A stretch of 64,000 nt of DNA from Ipomoea triloba. Its lineage: Eukaryota; Streptophyta; Magnoliopsida; Solanales; Convolvulaceae. How positions within the stretch are numbered: the first letter of the stretch is position 1; the number at the start of each line of letters is the position of its first letter. A program made the position numbers and the translations under genes. Of the stretch, positions 10,393 to 19,510 are shown piece by piece. A model generated the notes under the pieces. It was not told the origin of the DNA. It saw only the letters and a program-made list of their open reading frames with translations, and did not search any database. The DNA lies in the NCBI RefSeq assembly GCF_003576645.1, contig NC_044927.1, positions 11,040,066 through 11,104,065 of the forward strand, in the 5' to 3' direction.

Positions 10393-11476
10393 CACTACTA
10401 CACAGACGGCTTTTTACGTCGGCTAAATAGACCCTTTAACGTCGGCTAAAAGCCGACGTTATAAGTGTACACATACAACGTCGGCTAAAAGTTAGCCGAC
10501 GTTGTAAGGTACACATATAACGTCGGCTACATGTTAACCGACGTTGTAAGGTACACATACAACGTCGGCTATTTACAAATATCCGACGTTGTAGGTAACT
10601 TAAAAACAAATAAAATACCCTACAACGTCGGCTATTTACAAATAGCCGACGTTGTAGGTAACTTAAAAACAAAAGAAATACCCTACAACGTCGGCTATTT
10701 ACAAATAGCCGACGTTGTAGGTAATTTGAAAACTTCTAAAATACCCTACAACGTCGGCTCTTTACAAATAGCCGACGTTGTAGGTAACTTAAAAACAAAT
10801 AAAATACCCTACAACGTCGGTTCTTTATAAATAGCCGACGTTGTAGGTAACTTAAAAACAAATAAAATACTCTACAACGTCGGCTATTTACAAATAGTCG
10901 ACGTTGTAGGTAATTTGAAAACTACTAAAATACCCTACAACGTCGGCTCATTACAACTAGCCGACGTTGTAGGTAATTTGAAAACTACTAAAATACCCTA
11001 CAACGTCGGCTCTTTACAAATAGCTGACGTTGTAGGTAATTTGAAAACTACTAAAATACCCTACAACGTCGGCTCTTTACAAATAGCCGACGTTGTAGGG
11101 TAATTTTTTTTTTAAATATTCATTTTATTTTTCTATATACACCCAAAACCTGCTCAAATATATATAGCTATCACAATCACATTCAAAACCTGTACAATTT
11201 ATATTTATAATATCAAAATTAATAAAAGCAATAAATCTCACAATTGATAATAATTAATAATACAAGTTAATTAAAAATTATCTATATTAATTAATACAAG
11301 CCATAATCTTCTCCCAAACTTTGTACCAAAAGCAATAAAAGCAATACATACATCTCACATTACTATTCACTGTTGGAAATCGTGAAATTTCCGACCACCC
11401 AAAAGTGGTCGGAAATACCCTAAACTATCTTTGAACTTTTAAGTTGACAAATCTAGCACAACTAAATGAACCATAC
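10393..11476 (+). mobile_element. CACTA transposon left terminus with subterminal array; right end not found
   Basis: A canonical CACTA end, CACTACTACACAGACGG, starts at 10393 and runs into a dense subterminal palindrome array (10436-11098). Then come AT-rich DNA and another palindrome (TTTCCGACCAC...GTGGTCGGAAA, 11388-11416) before the kinesin exon at 11477. No GTAGTAGTG end was found to the right of 18769, so the element is truncated or its end has decayed. The kinesin fragment next to it may be captured cargo. This is a different element from the CACTA at 11622-17643, because the subterminal repeats differ. Confidence 0.7.
10436..11098. repeat. Palindromic subterminal array, nine 63-bp units plus three shorter ones
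   Basis: Each unit carries an inverted repeat, AACGTCGGCTATTT with AAATAGCCGACGTT, separated by a short spacer. The motif AACGTCGGCT or a one-base variant starts at 10561, 10624, 10687, 10750, 10813, 10876, 10939, 11002 and 11065, exactly 63 bases apart. Three shorter units (about 43 bp) precede it. Because 63 is a multiple of three, the array translates without stops, but this is not a gene. Such arrays are the transposase-binding region in CACTA elements. Confidence 0.93.
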
Positions 11477-12479
11477 AAGTTGAGAAAATATCACTCCGTT
11501 GTAGTCATCTCCATGGGCACTACTTTCTATCATCTGCAGAAAAAACAGCAATTTTCAAAGAAAGCAAAGTTGGGAAATGACAAAGTACTGCACTAAGAAT
11601 AATGTAATAAAATCCACAGTGCACTACTACAGAAATGGTCTATTACGACACAGCATAGACGGTGGTTATTTAAATAACCGTCGTCTAATATATTTTGGGT
11701 CTACTACGTCACATATAGACATCGGTCTTTCTTAAAACCGCCGTCTATTATTTACAACGTCACTTAATAGACGGCGGTTTTTAAATAACCGCCGTCTAAT
11801 ATATACCACATCACTTAATAGACGATGGTTGTTAAATAACCGCCGTCTAATATATACCACGTCACTTAATAGACGACGGTTTTTAAGTAACCGTCGTCTA
11901 ATATATACCATGTCACAGAATAGACGACGATTTGTAAATAACCGTCGTCTAATACGTACTTAATACACAGCGGTTATTTATACAACCGCCGTATATATAT
12001 ATATATATTTTAATTTATTTTTCTATTTTTATAAAATATTTTTAAAGAATAAAATATATTTTTCAATCCTAAATATTTTAACCCAAATACTTTCAAAAAC
12101 AAATAATTCTTGCTTCAAATTTCAAATAAATTATTTTATACCTTCTAATATTATTATTCAAAATCATTTCTCTAAACTCCTCTTTTATTTAGATTTTTTA
12201 ATAAAACTATATATGTAATTTAATTTCCTACAAAAAATTTTCGTCAAATAAGAGTATAATTAAATATTTTAAAATTTTTATTTTAAATGATTTGGTACGA
12301 TATATTTATATATTTATTGATGGTTTTAAAATTCCTATTTCGGGAATAAATTTATTTATCAAATTTTTTACCCAAAAATTTATCTGAGACAAACCTGTGA
12401 TCATTATATAATTGTTTTGAGCCTAAGTTTGAACCCAAACTAAACCTAAGCCCAAATAATTCATAAATAGTTCTTTTCA

Positions 12480-12907
12480 AGCCTAATTATTTTGAGCCCT
12501 AAACTCCTTGCTCTCTCCCGTCACTCTACTTCTCGCCCCTCTCTTCTCTCGCGCCGGCGACCAAACAGCATCACAGCTCACACGGAGGTAGCAGAACCGG
12601 CGGTGGACAGCAGGCGACGGTGGTGGCGCTTTGGACCTCCGTCTCTCTTCCTTTCTCCCTCTCGACATATAGATCAGCAGCAGGCATGACAGTAGGCGAC
12701 GACGGTGGCTGGGCAGAGCAACGACGACCTCTGGTTTCTCTCCCTCTGTCTGCTATTTTAGGTGATGGGCAGCAACGGCGGCATGGTGATGGGTGGTTCT
12801 GGCAAGGCTGTGGCGGTACGTGGTGGCCGACGGTGTGGTCGGGCGGCAGTTTGGTTATAACAGAGAAGGAGGTGGATTATTTGAGGATTAAGCACATTAA
12901 GAGGTAA
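12480..12907 (+). other. CpG-rich leader-like region inside the CACTA element
   Basis: This is a GC-rich island in AT-rich surroundings with several short overlapping frames, for example 12620-12907 ending EVDYLRIKHIKR. The composition is like the leaders in the hAT elements at 5160-5330 and 6676-6960. I read it as a residual 5' leader or exon of the lost transposon gene. A captured gene fragment is possible, but no family was recognised. Confidence 0.35.
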
Positions 12908-13184
12908 TTAAGGATTAATGACTTATTAAATTTATTAAGTGTGGTGTTTATAGTTAATGTTGAATGAATTAGGTAATGAATATTGCTATTGATGGATTTA
13001 TGGATTTATCGTCAGAGATGCTCATGAAATTACGGTTTTAATGATGAGGATGATGTGGTTGTGATCATGTTGATAGTGGTTGGTGTTAATGGGGCTATTA
13101 GATTATGATGATGGATTAATTAATGAATAGATGACTAAGATTATGGGGAAGAAGATAATATGAGTGTGTTGTTGATCACTAAGA

Positions 13185-13608
13185 TGTTAGAATATGATAA
13201 TTTGGGTGGCTCAAATTTGCTTGGACCATTTTTCCGTTTTTGTCGAGCGCTTGTACGCATTCCTACACTATGTTCCGTGTTCATCTCTCCACCATCAAAT
13301 GCCGTTTTTGTCTCCTATTTTGATTGTATAAATAGGTATAGGCATTTGCTTTGTAATTTGCATCAATACAATTCATTATCAATTTAATTTGAATTCATTT
13401 CCTTTCTTTTGTCAGCTTCACGTACGTATATATATATATTTCCTTGTTATTCTCTATTAAGAGATTAATATATATATATATATATATTATAATTTCCCAA
13501 TTTAGCAATTTCCTTATTTGTCATTATTATATTGTCCCTATTATTTAACTTCTATAATTCTCAATTTTCGATTATTCGCTTCCGCATTATTCCGCTATAT
13601 TCCTAACA
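13185..13608 (+). repeat. 5' LTR of the Copia element
   Basis: This is the 424-bp direct repeat starting TGTTAGAATA and ending CCTAACA. It probably includes the promoter: TTGTATAAATAG at 13324-13335 is a good TATA box candidate and is repeated in the 3' LTR. Confidence 0.95.
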
Positions 13609-13610
13609 AG

Positions 13611-13622
13611 TGGTATCAGAGC
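13611..13622 (+). other. Primer-binding site, initiator tRNA-Met type
   Basis: TGGTATCAGAGC lies two bases after the 5' LTR. It is the standard Copia complement to the 3' end of initiator methionine tRNA. Confidence 0.92.
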
Positions 13623-13648
13623 GGTTTAATTGAGAATTATTTTCAAAG

Positions 13649-16120
13649 ATGTCGACTGTTACCAAGTTCGATATCGAGAAGTTCGACGGGAAAATTAGCT
13701 TTTCTATCTGGAAGGTTCAGATGGAAGCCGTTCTAACCCAGAACGGTTTGAAAAAAACGCTAGCTGGGAAGAAGAAGAAACCAGCTACAATGACAGATGA
13801 AGATTGGGAAGATTTGGATGACAAGGCACGTTCAACCATTCAGTTGTGCCTGTCTAAATCGGTTCTACGTGAGGTGATAGGTGAGACGACTACGTCAGGT
13901 TTATGGTCCGAGCTGGATTCGCGCTACATGGACAAATCTCTGGCGAACAAGCTGCGCCTGAAGGAGCGGCTGTACACAATCCGTATGACGGAAGGTACTT
14001 CAATTCAGTCTCATTTGGATGAATTCAATTCTATTTTATTGGACTTGGAAAATATTGATGTCATAATTGACGATGAGGATCGTGCTATTTTATTGCTTGT
14101 TTCTCTCCCTACATCATACAAGCATTTCAAAGAAATTATGCTGTATGGTAATTCTCTTGGAGCCCTAACTTTCGACAGTGTTAAGTCGAACCTATTGTCT
14201 AAAGAAAAATTTGACTTAGAAACTAAGTCTGAGGACAAAGGTGAAGGCTTGACTGTTAGGGGTCGTTCAGTTGAAACGGAGAGTAGCAATAAAAAATCTA
14301 GATCCAAGTCCAAAGGGCGTAAGTCCAACAAATCCTGTAAGTACTACAAGAAGCATGGTCATGATGTGACTGAATGCTTCAAACTGAAGAACAAGCAAGA
14401 GAGAGAGAAGAAGTCCGCTGAAGCTAGTGTTGTTGAAAGTGATTCAGAAGGCGATGTGATGTTATCTGTTAGCTCCGGTGACAAACGAAGCGAAACTGAG
14501 TGGATTCTGGACTCTGGTTGTACATTTCACATGTGTCCACACAAAGACTGGTTCATCTCTCTGGAACTAGTTGATGGTGGAGTTGTCTTGTTGGGTAATG
14601 ATACCCAATGCAAGGTTAGTGGAATTGGAAGTGTTCATATCAAAACTCATGATAACGTTATCAGGACTCTTACCAATGTTCGGTATATTCCTGATTTGAA
14701 ACGCAATCTGATTTCATTAGGCACCTTGGAATCTCTGGGGTGCAAGTACACAGCTGAAGGTGGAATTCTGAAAGTTATTAAAGGCTCTCTTGTTCTTATG
14801 AAAGCTTCTCGTTCTGGAAGCTTGTACGTGTTGCATGGCAGTACAGTGACAGGTTCAGTTGCGGTATCCTCATCGGTGTCTGATGCTGATTTCACTCAAT
14901 TATGGCATATGCGTCTGGGGCATATGAGTGAGAAAGGCATGCATATCCTGAGCAAGAAAGGCCTCCTCGGTTCAGGTACGGGTAAATTACAATTTTGTGA
15001 GCATTGTGTTTTTGGGAAACAAAAGAAGGTTAGTTTCTCTACTGCTACACACCGTACCAAAGATGTATTGGAATATATACATTTTGATTTATGGGGACCG
15101 ACTAAAGTCCAGTCTATGGGAGGCTGTAGATATTTTATGTCTATTATTGATGACTTTTCTCGTAAAGTCTGGGTCTATTTCCTGAAACATAAAAATCAGG
15201 CATTTTCTATTTTCAAAAAGTGGAAAATTCTCGTTGAGACTCAGATAGGGAAAAAGGTCAAGAAGCTCAGGACAGACAATGGCTTGGAGTTCTGTGAGAG
15301 AGATTTCACTGAGTTCTGTGCAGCACAAGGAATTGCCAAGCACAAGACCTTGCCTGGAAAACCCCAGCAGAATGGTGTTGCCGAACGTATGAACAGGACT
15401 CTGTTAGAGAGAGCTCGTTGTATGCTCTCTAATGTTGGGTTATGGAAACGGCGTGATTTTTGGGCCGAGGCCGTTTCTACTGCATCCTATTTGGTAAATA
15501 GGTCTCCACATTCATCCCTCGATTTCAAAATTCCAGAAGAAGTTTGGTTATGTAATCCTGTTGACTACTCTATGTTACGAGTTTTTGGATGTCCTGCTTA
15601 TGCTCATTCTAGTACGGGTAAATTAAACCCTAGAGCTGTCAAATGCATTTTTCTTGGTTATGCCTCTGAGTCAAAAGGGTATCGTCTATGGTCTCCTGAT
15701 TCTCATAAGATCATTTTAAGTCGAGATATCACTTTTGATGAAAATGCACTACGTTCTTCTGGAAAGGATCGTGTTATTCCCAGTACAGGTGATACGCAGA
15801 GTACTGGTGAGAAGGTGGAGTTTGAGTTCAGGCCTATGAATAGTATTACTACCACTGATGGTAATACTAAAGATGATGCATCTACTAGCACCGCGCCTCT
15901 CGTTCAGCCACAGCGAGAGCACTCTATTGCCCAAGACCGGCCTAGGAGGACAATTAAAAAACCTGCTAGATATGCTAGTGATGATGAAACCCACTTGGTT
16001 GCTTATGCTCTTTCAGTTGCACAGGAGTTTGATGGTGATCCATCTTGTTATTCTGAGGCTCTTTCCTGTGTCAACTCGTGCAAGTGGTTGGTTGCTTACC
16101 AAGCCTCTTCCAATTGTTAA
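13649..16120 (+). pseudogene. Copia gag-protease-integrase frame, lacking reverse transcriptase and RNase H
   Basis: The 823-residue frame starts MSTVTKFDIEKFDG, typical of Copia gag. A zinc knuckle near residue 229 reads CKYYKKHGHDVTEC, so the second cysteine of CX2CX4HX4C is tyrosine. Protease follows at about 287 (ILDSGCTFHM), then the integrase HHCC region (RLGHMSEKG, CEHCVFGKQ) and the integrase catalytic core (FDLWGP, RTDNGLEF, GVAERMNR). After the expected start of reverse transcriptase (SCVNSCKWL), the sequence jumps to what is, in another frame, the extreme C-terminus of RNase H (LTKPLPIVKFKQCLNLV). One internal deletion therefore removed the whole reverse transcriptase and nearly all RNase H. 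Confidence 0.93.
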
Positions 16121-16178
16121 GTTCAAACAATGTTTGAATTTAGTTAGCTGTTCCAGCTGTTAATTCTCACAGTGAGAT

Positions 16179-16606
16179 TGTTAGAATATGATAATTTGGG
16201 TGGCTCAAATTTGCTTCGACCATTTCTCCGTTTTTGTCGAGCGCCTGTATGCATTCCTACACTATGTTCCGTGTTCATCTCTCCACCATGAAATGCCGTT
16301 TTTGTCTCCTATTTTGATTGTATAAATAGGTATAGGCATTTGCTTTGTAATTTGCATCAATACAATTCATTATCAATTTAATTTGAATTCATTTCCTTTC
16401 TTTTGTCAGCTTCACGTACGTATATATATATATATTTCCTTGTTATTCTCTATTAAGAGATTAATATATATATATATATATATTTTATAATTTCCCAATT
16501 TAGCAATTTCCTTATTTGTCATTATTATATTGTCCCTATTATTTAACTTCTATAATTCTCAATTTTTGATTATTCGCTTCCGCATTATTCCGCTATATTC
16601 CTAACA
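16179..16606 (+). repeat. 3' LTR of the Copia element
   Basis: This 428-bp repeat is nearly identical to 13185-13608 and is followed by the TAAGA target duplication. The short purine stretch AGTGAGAT just before it is the probable polypurine tract. Confidence 0.95.
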
Positions 16607-17369
16607 TAAGAGAATTGGCGGACGTGTATTCATCTTGTATGACTCATACAGGAGACTAATTCGTTTTGCAGATGATCTTGTTATCACTTCGATGGCCATC
16701 CTTGGTGCATTGTTCAGCATACAACCATTTGGGTGAAGTAAAGTTGGCTTCACATTTGCTCCGGCTCGTGCTATCTGATTCTTTAGTTTTCGATTAGAAA
16801 CAATGTTTGCTGATTTAGTATGTAAATAAGATTTCTTTCAAACTTATGTATATGGAATATTGAATGTTTTTAATTTGATTAATTTTAATTATGTGTTCAA
16901 AGTTATATGTGTTGAATTGTTGATAAAGTTTGGAGCTATTGTGCACCCTTTAATTGAATGTTTAAGCGCATGTAAGGAAAATTGTAATTTTAATAAATTA
17001 ATGATATTTTTAAGATTTAAAAAAATTAATACTTTAAAAAAATATATACATATATTTTTATTCTTAATAAATACTTACGACGGAAGTTATTACTCGAAAC
17101 TGTCGTATACAGTACACTTTAGATGGCGGTCATTATTTGGAACCGCCTTATAAAGTATATATGTAATGTGTAAATTTGTTTTATACGGCAATTATTACTT
17201 CGAGCCGCCGTCTAAAGTACACTTTAAAGAGCTGTGATTATTCAGAACCGTCTTATAAAGTAAATATGTAATGCGTAAATTTGTTATAGACGGCGGTTAT
17301 TACTCGGAATCGCCGTATAAAGTACATTGTACACGACGGTTATTATTCAGAACCGCCTTATAAAGTATA

Positions 17370-17498
17370 TATGTAATGCGTGAATTTGTTATAGATGGCG
17401 TGTATGTTTATGATTATATGGCGGTTATTAACCNTATGTAATGCGTGAATTTGTTATAGATGGCGTGTATGTTTATGATTATATGGCGGTTATTAACC
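17370..17498. other. Single N flanked by an exact 64-bp duplication: likely assembly join
   Basis: The 64 bases at 17370-17433 (TATGTAATGCGTGAATTTGT...) are repeated exactly at 17435-17498, with one N between them at 17434. This is what results when two overlapping contig ends are joined without merging. The real CACTA right end is probably 65 bases shorter. Confidence 0.85.
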
Positions 17499-18769
17499 GC
17501 CGTATATAGGTAATATACACGGTGGTTCTAAAGAACCGCCGTAAAATGTAATTATTTACCAAGGCGGCCACCTACACGGCGCTTCAAAAACCGCCGTGTA
17601 TGTGTAAAAATAACCGCCGTGGTAGCTATGTTTTGTAGTAGTGGTGCCATCTGAGCCCCATAGCAAGGAAGAGGAGAGTAAATTAAGAAGACATCAAATA
17701 AATGAGCAAAAATTACAGAAACATGCAAAAGAAATGAAAGGCCAAATATGATGAAATCATGAAAATAATCAGTTGTCAGTCGAGACAAACCATTTCAAAT
17801 CCAATCAAGCAAGGTAGACCTATACACCAAGGATCCAGAGAAAAACACTTACTAATGAAAATATCGTGTGACTACGGCTACTAAACAGATTAAAATTATT
17901 TGAACCAACATGACGATGCTCTGCAATTATAAGAAAGTAGCAATGTTAAAAACAAGAAGCTGCAAGTCAACATTATTTTAAAAATAGCTAATATATCAAG
18001 TAATACCTTCCCCAGCAGCAATAAATGACAGTGCATGACCTGGAGACAAAACAACTTCCTCCTTTATACCTTCAACATAAGTGCCCTATATATATATGGA
18101 AATCACAACGAATAAAACATTAAAAATAGAAGCGTTAGGCTCCCATATAGTGAATCTCAAAGCTGTACCAACATAAGAAATCAATCACAACTTCATTCCA
18201 TCATCATTTACTAAGGAATTTAAAATGTGTGTGTATCACAGAAATGGAATTCAAATCTCAAACTCTTTAAAAATATATAGGCAAAGGAATGAAAAGAAGA
18301 TTGAAATAAAATACTGGAAAATGCTCCAAAAAGAAATACAATAGGTTACAGCAAAAACCTGTGCATCTTCTCTAACACGCAAATTATGGCCAGTGGGGTC
18401 AAGCAAGTCATTGATCACCTAATACAATGACACCGACGATCAGATGCAACCATTAAAATACATGTGTGGAATATTATGTAGTAAATCACAAGAAATCCTG
18501 TTTTAGTCTTCAGGCATACATGAGAAGTTTCCAGCGACCTCATAAACAGACTAAATTGCTTTATATGCTAAAAGTTTTAAAAGCTATTACAGATCATATA
18601 TGACAAACAAGTATGTACATATATAAATATGGAGGATAAATGACACCTGTATTTTTTGTTTTAAAACCAAAATATTATAAAATGGAGAAAGTAATTCCAG
18701 CTATCATAAACTGACCTCATTGTAGATCTCAAGATAGGAAACTCGAAGCAAAAACTCAAGTCCAGGAGT

Positions 18770-19510
18770 CTGAAGGCAAATTATTTTCACTCAGTTAAGG
18801 AAAAGAAAAACAAAACAAATTAAACTCAACTTGAAACAACATCATTTTGTATCCACAATTATCAGGGTATATTGCAACGGGAATTTGTGGTTAAACTCAA
18901 CCTGGCAGCGTCGGCGTCTTCGCAGGAAGAGCGGTGGCAGCGTCGGCACAGGAACTCAGATTTCATTATTTCAATATTTTATATCTGTGGTTTACTAGTC
19001 TGTAGCTTAGGTATTATGACATCATGCAATTGTTTAATACAACAACTATCAAGAGCTGAAGAGGTCGACACCAGCATATGATTTAATTTAAAAAAAAAAA
19101 CTAAATCGGGCGCCTAGGCGCTGAAAATCGACGCCTAGGTGCCCTAGGAGGGGCGCCTAACGTTTTTTTTTTTTTTCAAAATTGGGTGCAATATGTTTTG
19201 TAAGGTTCATCTTAACAAACCTACTATTTGCTTGTGCAACACAAACCATATATAATAACCAGTTTGGAACATAGCATTATATGGATCAAACAAAATAGCT
19301 AGTGTGTCCAAGTAGCCAACCACAAACCATATATAGGTTTCTTACATAAAATATGCCAAAATCTTTTGCATGTCAAAGATATCAGCGGATATGTTCAACA
19401 TTTTTCTAATGTTTCATCGTAGAAGAAGCACTAAATGTTGCTAGCATGTTTATCACAAAAATCATATTAGGCCTTACGCGATTATAGAACTATTGGTCCT
19501 ACCATAGTGG
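18770..19510. other. Non-coding interval with a small GC-rich transposon-end fragment
   Basis: No gene is visible. At about 19105-19160 the motifs GGGCGCCTAGGCG and GGGGCGCCTAACG occur, which resemble hAT ends of the AGGCG type and are probably a stub of one. A short frame at 18872-19081 is unconvincing. Confidence 0.45.

Larger units (their letters stand above)
13185..16606 (+). mobile_element. Ty1/Copia LTR retrotransposon, internally deleted, young
   Basis: Two LTRs (13185-13608 and 16179-16606), starting TGTTAGAATATG and ending TTCCTAACA, flank one open frame, and TAAGA is duplicated on both sides (13180-13184, 16607-16611). By eye the LTRs differ at about six substitutions plus short TA-length changes, so insertion was recent. 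A primer-binding site follows the left LTR. Reverse transcriptase and RNase H are missing, so the element could move only with help from another copy. Confidence 0.96.
11622..17643. mobile_element. CACTA element, complete ends, non-autonomous, carrying a Copia insertion
   Basis: The left end CACTACTACAGAAATGG (11622) and right end TTTTGTAGTAGTG (to 17643) are inverse CACTA termini, and GTG flanks the element on both sides (11619-11621, 17644-17646). Subterminal palindromes of the type TAGACGGCGG...CCGCCGTCTA lie at 11640-11990 and about 17060-17620. No transposase (TNP2-like) frame is present. The interior has a CpG-rich leader-like patch (12500-12850) and the Copia element 13185-16606. Without Copia and its duplication the element is about 2.6 kb. 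It sits in an intron of the kinesin fragment. Confidence 0.92.
11477..18769 (-). pseudogene. Five-exon fragment of a kinesin-7-like motor domain, split by a CACTA element
   Basis: Five minus-strand exons join in one continuous frame: 18716-18769 (LLRVSYLEIYNE), 18359-18418 (VINDLLDPTGHNLRVREDAQ), 18007-18085 (TYVEGIKEEVVLSPGHALS), 17853-17920 (HRHVGSNNFNLFSSRSHTIF, containing the switch I motif SSRSH) and 11477-11533 (IESSAHGDDYNGVIFSQL). All introns have GT donors and AG acceptors. The intron between the last two exons holds the whole 6-kb CACTA element; without it the intron would be about 295 bp. Neither the P-loop nor the DLAGSE switch II exon is present, so only about 109 codons of a motor domain survive. 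Retained introns show a DNA-level copy, not a retrocopy. Capture by the CACTA at 10393 is my inference. Confidence 0.88.

Noticed and set aside
10436..11098. CRISPR-like regular spacing and long open frames in the 63-bp array
   Set aside because: The repeats and the spacers are both conserved, the genome is a plant, and the array sits at a CACTA end. The open frames result from a period divisible by three.
14011..15994. Minus-strand and alternate-frame open frames inside the Copia element
   Set aside because: They are shadows of the gag-integrase frame. The only meaningful alternate-frame part is the RNase H end near 16100-16160, described with the element.
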